Part shown: one piece after another, positions 52,930 to 62,174 of the stretch
Layout: each line of letters opens with the position of its first letter
Position numbering within the stretch: the first letter of the stretch is position 1
NCBI GenBank assembly: GCA_963708895.1
Contig: CAVPUE010000001.1
Span: forward strand, 1 to 64,000
Length of the DNA stretch: 64,000 nucleotides
Direction: 5' to 3'
Source of the DNA: Bacillus_BD sp963708895
GTDB lineage: Bacteria > Bacillota > Bacilli > Bacillales > Cytobacillaceae
The notes under the pieces: generated by a model
Seen by the model: the letters and a program-made list of their open reading frames with translations, nothing else
The model's database searches: none
What the model was told of the DNA's origin: nothing
Position numbers and translations under genes: made by a program

Positions 52930-54681
52930 TTAACGCATTATAGTCGGAAAGAGTACCATTTTCTTTTTCACATCATATAAACCACGCTGTGTAATTCGAA
53001 TATAAGGCAAATGGGTTGTCGACAAAAATAACAGTGTTTGGAAAGGGTCATCAAATTGATATCCCTTCTCTTTCATATATTCACCAAATTCTTTTTGTAC
53101 GACAATTAATTCCTCGATGGTTTTGTCTGACATGAGTCCTTTTAATGGCAATGGTAATTCTTTAACGATTTTGCCTTTTTCAATTATGACAATACCTCCA
53201 CCGATTTCTTTTACCCGCTTAAACGCTAGCATCATATCATGCTTGTTTTTTCCGATTAAAATGATATCACCTGTCCGTGATAACGTGCTGGCAAATCCAG
53301 AAAGGTTTTCAGCAAAGCCTTTTAAAATCGTATTAATTCTCCATTTTCCATGTCGATCTATAAAAACAAAGAAAGATTCATCCTTACTATTGGTCAATTC
53401 ATCGAATGATACATCAATGGAAATGGAATAGGGTTTCGTAATAACCGTATTTTCAATGGCAATTCCAAAAGGCATCGAAAACTGAAGGTCATCCTTTGAA
53501 AACGCTGTTTCCCATTCCATTTCTAGTGGCTCTAAATCAAATTCATTCCAAGGCAATGATTCGTAGAGTTCTGTATCTCTTTTATGATCCTTCTTAACCC
53601 ATATTCCTTTTGCTAAAACAGAAACAGGGGTAGGATTCTCTTCATCTGTCAAAAAGTTAATATTCGCTATACGACCAGTGGCAATATTACCGTGCAAATA
53701 TTCGATATTATAATAACGAGCAACATTAATCGTTGCCATATTATATGCATCTATAATAGGAACTCCCTTATCAATGGCAATCTTGATCATATTATCAATA
53801 AAGCCATTTTCATAAAAGTCTGCAGATGCGCCATCTGTTGTAAACATAAACTTATCATACGTATTAATGCCTAACTCATGGATTTCATCCAATAACCTTG
53901 GTAAATCTGGACGGATTCCTGAATATCTTAGTGAAACCATATAGCCTTGTAGTAATCGATTATAGACTTCTTTTCCAGTTATTGCTTCATGGTCACTATC
54001 CGCTCCAAGAAGTGTCATTTTGGCTAATGTTCTTTCAGAAGCCCCTGGGAAGTGTCCCTCAATTTTCTTCCTCATTCTTTTTGCCTCTTGAATCCAATGG
54101 AGCATCATATCATCTCCATCAAGAAGCTTTGGCCATCCCGTTAATTCTCCCCCTTGTAATACAGCATCATGCTCTAACCATGACTTGATATGACTATGTG
54201 AAAAAATTTCTTCTTCATTTTGAATTTCAGTCTCCGCATCAAAGCGTGCCCACCAGTACATCGTAGTTGGGAGATGTCTCATTTCCCGCAGAAAAGAAAA
54301 CGCTTTCTTTTTGTCGAGTTGTAAAAACAATTGTAAGTTATCATTGATCATCGTCGTCGTACCAAACTGTGATGCATATGCCGCAAGCGACAGGGGATTA
54401 TATATACGAAACGGATGGGCATGCGGTTCCATATAACCTGGAACAAGTAAAAAATCTGTACAATCCACAATTTCACAACCGTCTAATCTTTTTGGTAATT
54501 TTTCACCAACATAGACAATACGGTCATCATAAATCCATATGTTAGCAGTCATCCATTTGCGAAAAGTTTGATTTAAATAACGAGCATTTTTTAATAGGAT
54601 GCTCGGTGCAAGTTTACCATCAATAACCGCAACATGTTCTCGCAAATGCCTGTTTTTCCATCGATAACGCTGTTCCAGCAT
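52930..54681 (-). CDS. yerA: YerA, adenine deaminase family amidohydrolase
   Basis: 583 residues, adenine deaminase family. The metal-dependent amidohydrolase part has VPGYMEPHAHPF (HxH metal ligands, AdeC-type), the KIEGHFPGASERTL block and the C-terminal adenine deaminase domain with GGGIVIIEKGKIV and LPLPLKGLMSDKTIEEL. The closest paralogue in Bacillus is AdeC. YerA is annotated as a putative adenine deaminase, and its true substrate is not established. Start ATG 54681 behind GGAGGGGCGTTC. Position between yerB and the purine genes suggests a nucleobase role. Confidence 0.85.
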   Translation of the reverse strand: MLEQRYRWKNRHLREHVAVIDGKLAPSILLKNARYLNQTFRKWMTANIWIYDDRIVYVGEKLPKRLDGCEIVDCTDFLLVPGYMEPHAHPFRIYNPLSLAAYASQFGTTTMINDNLQLFLQLDKKKAFSFLREMRHLPTTMYWWARFDAETEIQNEEEIFSHSHIKSWLEHDAVLQGGELTGWPKLLDGDDMMLHWIQEAKRMRKKIEGHFPGASERTLAKMTLLGADSDHEAITGKEVYNRLLQGYMVSLRYSGIRPDLPRLLDEIHELGINTYDKFMFTTDGASADFYENGFIDNMIKIAIDKGVPIIDAYNMATINVARYYNIEYLHGNIATGRIANINFLTDEENPTPVSVLAKGIWVKKDHKRDTELYESLPWNEFDLEPLEMEWETAFSKDDLQFSMPFGIAIENTVITKPYSISIDVSFDELTNSKDESFFVFIDRHGKWRINTILKGFAENLSGFASTLSRTGDIILIGKNKHDMMLAFKRVKEIGGGIVIIEKGKIVKELPLPLKGLMSDKTIEELIVVQKEFGEYMKEKGYQFDDPFQTLLFLSTTHLPYIRITQRGLYDVKKKMVLFPTIMR

Positions 54682-55011
54682 GAACGCCCCTCCTCTTTTT
54701 TATTAATAATTTGATTACTCCTATAGTAACATATTTCACTTTTTAACGCATTAAAGAGATTTAAAGAATCGGAAATTTGTCATAGGAAAAATTAACCACA
54801 TTTAAAACTTGAGCTAGCGTTTTGAATGAATTTGTTCTGTCCATTTTAATGTACTTTTTACTAGTCTCCCAGCGGATTTTTACAAAGTTAGGATTTTGTC
54901 AGATGCTTGTACGTTGGGGGAAGCATATACTTATAGGGCAAATGAAATGAAGGGAGGTTTGTCCCGTATTGATATTAGCGGAGATTTGATCATTCGTTTA
55001 AGGAGAGGAAA

Positions 55012-56358
55012 ATGATGCTTGAATTTACAAGCTTACTTACAATCTTGTTTTTTTTACTAACGGTGACCTTTGTCATGTGGAGACCAAAGGGAATAAATGA
55101 GGCCATTCCTGCAACCATTGGAGCTATTTTAGTTTTTTTGACAGGAAGTGTTTCGTTATCAGATTTAGGACAAATTTCCGAAACAATTAGTGGTGCTGCG
55201 ATTACGATAATGGCAACGATTGTTATGGCTATCGTCTTAGAAAGCTTCGGATTCTTTACATGGGCCGCTGAAGTTTTAGCGAATCGTGCAAAAGGATCTG
55301 GTTTAAAGCTTTTCTGGTATGTCAATCTACTTTGCTTTTTAATGACCCTTTTTGTCAATAACGATGGAAGTATTTTAATCACAACACCCATTCTATTAAT
55401 CTTGCTTAAAAATTTAGGTTTGAAGCCTGCCCAACAGATTCCCTATTTGCTTTCCGGGGCATTGATCGCAACTGCCTCTAGTGCACCAATAGGTGTAAGT
55501 AATATCGTAAACTTAATCGCTTTAAAAATCGTTGATATGGATTTGTACCTGCATACGGCCATGATGTTTGTACCTGCGACAACAGGATTATTATTACTCG
55601 TGTTCCTTTTGTATCTTGTTTTTTATAAAAAACTTCCAAAGGTCATTCCTACAAAAGTTCACATCGTAACTACCCAAACCTATAAACCACTTAAACACCA
55701 AACATCTGAACCTTTATCTAAAGAGAATACGAGTTTTATGCTCAAAGTCTTATTTTTTGTATTACTCGTTCGCATCAGCTTGTTCGTCGCTTCATACTTT
55801 GGAATCCCTGTCTCACTTACCGCAGTCATCGGGTCTGGTGCCTTACTTGGATGGCGCTGGTGGCGTTTAAAAATATCGCCAATCGATATGCTAAAAAGAA
55901 CCCCTTGGTATATCCTTATCTTTGCTTTTAGTATGTACGTAGTGGTCTATGGATTGCATAATATTGGCTTAACAACTTGGCTTATTCAAATTATGGATCC
56001 TATGGTGTCTGGAAGCCTGCTCAATGCAAGTGTCTTGATGGGTGGATTGCTGTCAGTTCTATCAAATATCTTTAATAATCATCCTGCTTTGATGGTTGGT
56101 ACCTTAACATTAATGAATATGGGTCTAGATCCACTCACATTAAAAATTTCTTACCTCGCAAACGTAATTGGCAGTGATATGGGATCCTTGCTCTTACCAA
56201 TGGGAACGCTCGCAACGATTATGTGGATGCATATTGTGAAAGACGGAGGAATAAAAATAACTTGGAGACAGTATTTAAAAGTGTCTTTTGTTGTTATTCC
56301 ACCCGTCACGATTGTAACCTTAGTTCTTTTATATTACTGGGTTTCATGGCTATTTTAA
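55012..56358 (+). CDS. ArsB/NhaD-type ion transporter
   Basis: 448 residues with 11-12 hydrophobic helices, ArsB/Na+-antiporter superfamily. Blocks: RPKGINEAIPATIGAILVFLTGSVS, FVNNDGSILITTPILLILL (the helix with the conserved N-x-D), SGALIATASSAPIGVSNIVNLIAL and a mirrored NNHPALMVGTL. It resembles the arsenite efflux pump ArsB, but there is no arsR or arsC beside it, so the substrate is uncertain (arsenite, or an anion). ATG 55012 follows AGGAGAGG. Plus-strand, divergent from yerA with a 330-base gap (54682-55011) that contains no evident gene. Confidence 0.75.
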   Translation: MMLEFTSLLTILFFLLTVTFVMWRPKGINEAIPATIGAILVFLTGSVSLSDLGQISETISGAAITIMATIVMAIVLESFGFFTWAAEVLANRAKGSGLKLFWYVNLLCFLMTLFVNNDGSILITTPILLILLKNLGLKPAQQIPYLLSGALIATASSAPIGVSNIVNLIALKIVDMDLYLHTAMMFVPATTGLLLLVFLLYLVFYKKLPKVIPTKVHIVTTQTYKPLKHQTSEPLSKENTSFMLKVLFFVLLVRISLFVASYFGIPVSLTAVIGSGALLGWRWWRLKISPIDMLKRTPWYILIFAFSMYVVVYGLHNIGLTTWLIQIMDPMVSGSLLNASVLMGGLLSVLSNIFNNHPALMVGTLTLMNMGLDPLTLKISYLANVIGSDMGSLLLPMGTLATIMWMHIVKDGGIKITWRQYLKVSFVVIPPVTIVTLVLLYYWVSWLF

Positions 56359-56396
56359 TCTAATTAGAAAAAGAAAGGTGGAAGGGGATCTTATTC

Positions 56397-57067
56397 GTGA
56401 GTGAATTCAATCATCTAATTGGTCAAAACGTAAAAATCGAAGTTTCTGGTGAAATGGAATTATGTGGAAAACTAATTGATGCAGGCTTGGATATCCTTGT
56501 TATTTATAACAAGCAATATTATTATCCTTCCTTTTGCTCATGTTCAACGAATTAAACCTGATCCAGAGACGGTATATAATTGGGATGTAACCTTTCATCC
56601 TGAAGCAGCCGCTAAATACATTTTCAGGTACCATATCCTTTCGAAAAGTCTTAATGAGTGCAAAAGGAATCTTCGTATGCCTTAATGTGGAAGGAAACAG
56701 AACGATTCACGGTTATTTAACAAGTGTCATGAATGATTATTTCGTTTTCTACTCCCCTGCTCATAAAGTTATGTATATTTCGATGAATCATGTAAAATGG
56801 CTTATTCCGTATATTAAAAACACAACTCCATATTCACTTAGCAGTGAAAAATTACCCGTCAACCCCACTTCCTTATCATTAGCAAGGACCTTTACCGAGC
56901 AGTGCAAAAGGCTAGAAAATAATATGGTCATTCTCGACAATGGTGATCATCCTGAAAAAATAGGTCTGTTACAAAAAGTATTCGATAATAAGCTCGCTCT
57001 TGTGAATGCAGAAGGAGAAATGGTCTATTGGAATTGTCATCATTTGAAAACTCTTCATTTACCATAA
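56397..57067 (+). CDS. CotB/DUF2642-like spore coat protein (two apparent frameshifts)
   Basis: GTG 56397 with GAAGGGGATC upstream. Reads SEFNHLIGQNVKIEVSGEME, LCGKLIDAGLDILVIYNKQY, then in a second frame LPFAHVQRIKPDPETVYNWD and in a third FSGTISFRKVLMSAKGIFVC, ending with SLARTFTEQCKRLEN and MVYWNCHHLKTLHLP. Two insertions, in TATTATTAT near 56515 and in a T4 run near 56627, would explain the changes; removing one base at each gives about 222 continuous residues. Two copies of a small SH3-like module resembling DUF2642/CotB repeats suggest a spore-coat or surface role, possibly YwrJ-like. The family is inferred from similarity of pattern. Confidence 0.6.
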
Positions 57068-57080
57068 GGGAATGGAGAAT

Positions 57081-57102
57081 TTAGGGACAGGATACTGTCC
57101 CT
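57081..57102 (+). terminator. GGGACAG hairpin terminator
   Basis: AGGGACAG/CTGTCCCT with a 4-base loop, followed by CTTTATTT, directly after the coat-like gene. Similar in sequence to the REP-like hairpin at 3548. Confidence 0.65.
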
Positions 57103-57112
57103 CTTTATTTAC

Positions 57113-57244
57113 CTATTTTGGACTTTTTAAGGCTCTGAGTGCCTTTTTTTCAAGTCCATTTCCTCTTTCCTCCGCAAATTCAACATCTGCTTTTGGTAGA
57201 GCGTTATTGTGCTTTGGTTTATTTTCAGCTTTATGTTTAGCCAT
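57113..57244 (-). CDS. 43-residue basic small protein
   Basis: ATG 57244 is preceded by AAAGGTGGTTAAAAA. The product begins MAKHKAENKPKHNNALPKAD and ends GLEKKALRALKSPK, very Lys-rich and hydrophilic, without a membrane segment. The LPKADVEFAEE pattern is reminiscent of small YfhD-type Bacillus proteins, but I cannot assign it with confidence. It lies between the coat-like gene and the purine operon. Confidence 0.5.
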   Translation of the reverse strand: MAKHKAENKPKHNNALPKADVEFAEERGNGLEKKALRALKSPK

Positions 57245-57389
57245 TTTTTAACCACCTTTATCATCTATTTATCCTAAGGATACCAGTGCTTTATTCTTGT
57301 CATCATCGCACCTACACCTTTAGTTTGCATTCTTTTTTCAAGGCTATTCTTGTTGATTTTTTTCTTTCATACCCCTGCCTTAAACAGTC

Positions 57390-57427
57390 AAAAAAGAACC
57401 CTGCCCATTTTAAAATGAACAGAGTCC
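57390..57427 (-). terminator. terminator of the purine operon
   Basis: GGACTCTGTTCATTTT/AAAATGGGCAGGGTTC on the minus strand with a following T6 run, 10 bases after the purD stop. Confidence 0.75.
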
Positions 57428-57436
57428 TTCCACTTA

Positions 57437-58714
57437 TTACTTATGTTCTCGGGCAAAGTCAATTGCTTTATATCCAATATCTTTGCGATAAAACACACCA
57501 TCACATTGGAGATGTTCTAATCCTTTATAAACCGCTTCTTGTGCCTCTTTTAGTGAATTAGCTTTAGCACCAGCTAAAAGGACACGTCCACCGTTTGTTT
57601 CATATTCTCCAGAATCTCCTTTTTTCGTACCAGCATGGAACACAAATAAGTCTTGCGCTACTTTGTCCAAACCTCGAAGAACGGCACCTTTATCATACTG
57701 TTCAGGATATCCATTCGCAGCAACCACAACCCCTAGCATTGCCTGCTCGTCCCACTCGATTTCAACCTTTTCACCAGCAATCACACGCTCTAAAACGTCT
57801 ACTAAATCAGAGTTCATACGTGGTAAAACCACTTGTGTTTCTGGGTCACCAAATCGAGCATTAAATTCAATTACCTTTGGACCAGACTCCGTCTTAATTA
57901 AGCCAGCATATAATACACCACAAAAGTCGCGTCCTTCACTCATCATCGCTTTTGCTGTCGGGATTAAAACCGTCTCAATCGCAATATCGACAACGTCTTG
58001 ACCAATATGCTCAACAGGAGAATAAGCCCCCATCCCACCTGTGTTAGGTCCTTTATCACCATCATAAGCACGTTTGTGGTCTTGGGCAATTTCAAGTGGA
58101 ATAACGACTTCACCATTGACTAAAGCCATTAAGGAGAATTCTTCTCCGCTTAAAAATTCTTCTACAACCACTTTCGCAGAGGCATCACCGAACTTGGAAT
58201 CAACCATGTTTTCTTTTAAACTTTCAAGTGCTTCATCCAATGTCATTGCCACCGTTACACCTTTACCGGCTGCAAGTCCATCTGCCTTAATGACAATTGG
58301 TGCTCCCTTTTCTTTAACATAAGCAACTGCCGGTTCATATTCCGTAAACACCGCATACTCTGCTGTTGGAATTTGATATTTTTGCATTAATTCTTTTGCA
58401 AAGGATTTACTGCCTTCAATTTCTGCTGCCTTTTGTTTTGGACCAAATACTTTTAATCCAGCTTCTTCAAAACGATCCGAAAGGCCCGCTAGAAGGGGAA
58501 CTTCTGGTCCGATGATGGTAAGACCTACTTCATTTGCTTTGGCAAATTGGACAAGCTCTTCGAGAGCGCCTTCATCAATTGCTACTAACTCGGCAACATC
58601 GGTCATTCCATCATTTCCAGGTGCTACAAATACTTTATTTACTTTTGGACTTTCCTTTACTTTACGGCAAATGGCATGCTCACGACCACCACGACCAATG
58701 ACTAATACATTCAT
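57437..58714 (-). CDS. purD: phosphoribosylamine-glycine ligase
   Basis: 425 residues, ATP-grasp enzyme of the second purine step: NVLVIGRGGREHAICRK at the N terminus, GPEVPLLAGLSDRFE, KADGLAAGKGVTVA (phosphate lid), KRAYDGDKGPNTGGMGAYSP, and VIEFNARFGDPETQVVLPR (metal-binding). Last gene of the purine operon; start ATG 58714 with GGGAGCTGATCGGA upstream. A terminator follows. Confidence 0.96.
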   Translation of the reverse strand: MNVLVIGRGGREHAICRKVKESPKVNKVFVAPGNDGMTDVAELVAIDEGALEELVQFAKANEVGLTIIGPEVPLLAGLSDRFEEAGLKVFGPKQKAAEIEGSKSFAKELMQKYQIPTAEYAVFTEYEPAVAYVKEKGAPIVIKADGLAAGKGVTVAMTLDEALESLKENMVDSKFGDASAKVVVEEFLSGEEFSLMALVNGEVVIPLEIAQDHKRAYDGDKGPNTGGMGAYSPVEHIGQDVVDIAIETVLIPTAKAMMSEGRDFCGVLYAGLIKTESGPKVIEFNARFGDPETQVVLPRMNSDLVDVLERVIAGEKVEIEWDEQAMLGVVVAANGYPEQYDKGAVLRGLDKVAQDLFVFHAGTKKGDSGEYETNGGRVLLAGAKANSLKEAQEAVYKGLEHLQCDGVFYRKDIGYKAIDFAREHK

Positions 58715-58831
58715 TCCGATCAGCTCCCATGATCAAATTTTCTTTATCTCTATGACTATGATCTAATGAGAGGGCTTGTCATTTTGACATCTAGTCAACT
58801 GACAAGCCCGAATACTGAACAATAGCTTGAA

Positions 58832-60367
58832 TTAATGTTTAAAGTGACGAACTCCTGTAAAGACCATGGCAATTCCATATTCATTTGCCTTTTTAATGGA
58901 ATCCTCATCTTTAATCGATCCGCCTGGTTGGATAATCGCCGTAACCCCAGCCTTTGCTGCTGCTTCAACCGTATCATCCATTGGGAAGAAAGCATCTGAT
59001 GCTAAAGCAGCACCTTTTGCCTTTTCACCCGCTTGCTCAAGCGCAATCTTCGCAGAACCAACACGGTTCATTTGACCTGCACCAATGCCAAGAGTCATTT
59101 GCGCATCACTTACGACAATCGCATTTGATTTTACATGTTTAACGACTTTCCAACCTAACTTCAATGCTTCCCATTCTTCATCTGTCGGCTTACGGTCAGT
59201 TGGATATGAAATCGTAGCCTGTTCTAAAGAATATTCATCGCGATCTTGAAGGAGTAATCCACCTTCAATCGAGGTTAACTTACTTTCAGGCTTTTCATTT
59301 CCACCAAATGGAATCGTTAAGAGTCGAATATTCTTCTTGCTTGTTAAAATATCAATGGCTTCCTTCGTGAAGGATGGAGCGATGATAATTTCCAAGAAAA
59401 TTTCATGCATTTTTTCAGCTGTACTACGATCAACTTCACGATTTAAAGCAATAATTCCACCAAAAATCGATACGGGATCTGCTTCAAATGCCTTTTCATA
59501 GGCTGCTACAATATCTTTACCCGTACCAACACCACATGGATTCATATGTTTAACCGCAACGGCAGCAGGCTCAGTAAATTCCTTGACAATTTGTAGTGCC
59601 GCATCTGCATCATTAATGTTGTTATAAGAAAGCTCTTTGCCATGTAATTGTGTTGCATTGGCAATTGAGAATTTAGAACCTAAAGGCTTGCGGTAGAATG
59701 AAGCTTTTTGATGTGGATTTTCCCCATATCGTAACGACTGTTTCAGCTCATATGTAACCGTTAGTTTTTCAGGTGTTTCGATACCAACTAGTTCAGTCAT
59801 ATAGTTTGCAATGATTGAATCATATGCGGCTGTATGACGGAATACCTTTGCCGCTAATGCACGTCGAGTTTCAAATTTTACCTCGTTCACTTCTTTAAGA
59901 TCACTGATGACTGTTTCATAGTCTGTTGGATCAACCACAACGGCTACGTATTGATGATTTTTCGCAGCAGAACGAAGCATCGTAGGACCACCGATATCGA
60001 TGTTTTCAATGGCATCCTCAACGGTTACATCTGGTTTTTCAATGGTTTGTTGGAATGGATATAAGTTGACACAAACGATTTGAATCGGATCAATACTATG
60101 TTCATCCATTTGTGCTTTATGACTAGGATCGTCAAATTTCGCCAATAATCCACCGTGAATGAGTGGATTTAACGTTTTAACACGCCCATCTAAAATTTCT
60201 GGAAAACCAGTAACATCATTAACCCCAATAACCGGAATCCCTGCTTCATGGATCGCTTTTTTTGTACCACCGGTTGAAATAATTTCAAAACCTAATTCCA
60301 CAAGTTGCTTTGCAAATTCAATAACCCCTGTTTTATCCGAAACGCTAATTAATGCGCGTTTTTTCAT
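58832..60367 (-). CDS. purH: bifunctional AICAR transformylase/IMP cyclohydrolase
   Basis: 511 residues: N-terminal MGS-like IMP cyclohydrolase (KKRALISVSDKTGVIEFAKQL, TGGTKKAIHEAGI, DGRVKTLNPLIHGG) and AICAR transformylase domain (LKQSLRYGENPHQKASFY, AAVAVKHMNPCGVG, EIIIAPSFTKEAI, and the C-terminal AMVFTGVRHFKH). It carries out the last two steps of IMP synthesis. Start ATG 60367 behind GGAGGAACTTTTTC. The C terminus is complete. Confidence 0.96.
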   Translation of the reverse strand: MKKRALISVSDKTGVIEFAKQLVELGFEIISTGGTKKAIHEAGIPVIGVNDVTGFPEILDGRVKTLNPLIHGGLLAKFDDPSHKAQMDEHSIDPIQIVCVNLYPFQQTIEKPDVTVEDAIENIDIGGPTMLRSAAKNHQYVAVVVDPTDYETVISDLKEVNEVKFETRRALAAKVFRHTAAYDSIIANYMTELVGIETPEKLTVTYELKQSLRYGENPHQKASFYRKPLGSKFSIANATQLHGKELSYNNINDADAALQIVKEFTEPAAVAVKHMNPCGVGTGKDIVAAYEKAFEADPVSIFGGIIALNREVDRSTAEKMHEIFLEIIIAPSFTKEAIDILTSKKNIRLLTIPFGGNEKPESKLTSIEGGLLLQDRDEYSLEQATISYPTDRKPTDEEWEALKLGWKVVKHVKSNAIVVSDAQMTLGIGAGQMNRVGSAKIALEQAGEKAKGAALASDAFFPMDDTVEAAAKAGVTAIIQPGGSIKDEDSIKKANEYGIAMVFTGVRHFKH

Positions 60368-60430
60368 GAAAAAGTTCCTCCTCCGTATGTTTCTCCGAAC
60401 TAATTAATTTGCCGATCAAATGACAGGCTC

Positions 60431-61013
60431 TTAAACAGAGCTGCTCTCTTTTTGAAATAATCTCTGTAAGACTGCTGGATATAAAATATGTTCAACAGCG
60501 TGGATTTTTTCTTGAAGACTTTCAAGCGTTTCCTGTTCGTCAAGCACCACTTCCTGTTGCTCAATAATCGGCCCTGTATCCATCCCTTCATCTACATAAT
60601 GGACCGTCACTCCACTTTTAGCTACCCTTGCGGCAAGAGCTTGTCCAATCGCATCCTTACCTGGAAAAGCAGGAAGAAGGGATGGATGGATATTCACAAT
60701 TTTCCCTTCAAAAGCACTTAATAAAGTATGTCCAAACAATCTCATATAGCCTGCTAGTATAATAAATTCAACATTATGCTTATTTAATTGCTGTAAAATT
60801 TCTTTTTCATAGGCTTCTTTACTATCAAAACTTTTTGCTGTAAAAACAAATGTTGGAATGTTTGCCTTTTCAGCCCGTTCAATACATGTTGCACCTAACT
60901 TGTCACAAACTAACAGCTCTATCTTGTGCATCAAGCTTCCCAGCTTCAATCGCATCGATAATGGCTTGAAAGTTTGTACCGCTTCCTGAAGCAAACACAG
61001 CTATCTTTTTCAT
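60431..61013 (-). CDS. purN: phosphoribosylglycinamide formyltransferase PurN (one apparent frameshift)
   Basis: About 193 residues when repaired. ATG 61013 (GGAGG eight bases upstream) begins KKIAVFASGSGTNFQAIIDA and IEAGKLDA. An extra base near 60926 breaks the frame; the rest reads KIELLVCDKLGATCIERAEK, GYMRLFGHTLL, IVNIHPSLLPAFPGKDAIGQAL (catalytic Asn/His region) and GVTVHYVDEGMDTGPII. It uses 10-formyl-tetrahydrofolate. Without the correction only an internal ATG would be available, losing the folate-binding SGSGTN, so a sequence error is likely. Confidence 0.92.
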
Positions 61014-61069
61014 CACATTTCCTCCGTTGTTTTAAAATAACGGGAATTCACTTTATCTAAAGACCTAGA

Positions 61070-62104
61070 TTATTTTAAATGAATATCTACTACACCTGGT
61101 TGATTTGTGACAACTCCAATAGAATATGCTTTTTCACCATTCTCATTAAAGAATTTCACTACATCATCTGCAACTGTTTCATCAACAGCTAAGACCATTC
61201 CAGTACCCATATTAAAAATATTGTACATATCTAAACGATCTAGGTTCCCGACCTTCTCCATGACGTTAAATATCGCTGGTACTTCCCATTTATCTTCTGA
61301 TAACAGGGCACCTAATCCTTCAGGAAGCATTCTAGGAATATTCTCAATAAAACCGCCACCTGTAATATGGGCCATGCCTTTAATATTGAACTTTTCAAGA
61401 GCAGCTAAAATTGATTTTACATAAATCTTCGTTGGACGTAATAATTCTTCCCCTAGTGTACAGCCTAATTCTTCTACATGATCATTTAATGACATTTTTG
61501 CATCTTGTAAAAATACCTTACGTACCAATGAATATCCATTACTGTGAATACCACTTGATGCTAAACCAATTAAAATATCACCTTGCTTGATGTCATTCCC
61601 TGTGATGATTTTACTTTTTTCAACAGCACCTACTGCAAATCCTGCAAGGTCATATTCCTCATCTTTATACATGCCAGGCATTTCAGCTGTTTCTCCGCCT
61701 ACAAGGGCACATCCTGCTTGTTCACAGCCATCTGAGACACCTTTTACAATCGCTTCAATCCTTGCTGGATCTTGCTTACCACATGCAATGTAATCAAGGA
61801 AGTATATCGGTTCTGCTCCTTGAACAACAATATCATTTACACACATTGCCACTGCATCAATTCCAATCGTATCGTGGCGATCCGCCATAAAAGCAAGCAT
61901 TAGCTTCGTTCCAACGCCATCCGTACCTGAAACTAACACAGGCTCTTTTAAGTTTAAAGTAGATAAATCAAACATTCCTCCGAAACCGCCTAACCCGCTA
62001 AGTACACCAGGTCTCATTGTTCTTTGGACATGCTTTTTCATCCTTGAAACAGCTTCATACCCTGCTTCAATATTTACACCTGCTTGTTCATATGCTTTTG
62101 CCAT
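61070..62104 (-). CDS. purM: phosphoribosylformylglycinamidine cyclo-ligase
   Basis: 344 residues. AIR synthetase blocks: MAKAYEQAGVNIEAGYEAVSRMK, GGFGGMFDL, VSGTDGVGTKLMLAF, AMCVNDIVVQGAEPIYFLDYIACGK, ALVGGETAEMPGMY, GLASSGIHSNGYSLVR and HITGGGFIENIPRMLPEGLGA. ATG 62104 has GGAGGATCTATTC upstream; the open frame extends eight codons further. Fifth purine step (AIR formation). Confidence 0.96.
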   Translation of the reverse strand: MAKAYEQAGVNIEAGYEAVSRMKKHVQRTMRPGVLSGLGGFGGMFDLSTLNLKEPVLVSGTDGVGTKLMLAFMADRHDTIGIDAVAMCVNDIVVQGAEPIYFLDYIACGKQDPARIEAIVKGVSDGCEQAGCALVGGETAEMPGMYKDEEYDLAGFAVGAVEKSKIITGNDIKQGDILIGLASSGIHSNGYSLVRKVFLQDAKMSLNDHVEELGCTLGEELLRPTKIYVKSILAALEKFNIKGMAHITGGGFIENIPRMLPEGLGALLSEDKWEVPAIFNVMEKVGNLDRLDMYNIFNMGTGMVLAVDETVADDVVKFFNENGEKAYSIGVVTNQPGVVDIHLK

Positions 62105-62174
62105 TGAATAGATCCTCCAGTTTATCAAAGCCAGTAAAGAAGCGTATCGACTTTACCGGCTTCTCATACTTGAA

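Noticed and set aside
54682..55011. Possible riboswitch or leader upstream of the ArsB-like gene
   Set aside because: No conserved riboswitch core and no convincing terminator/antiterminator pair was seen in the 330 bases.
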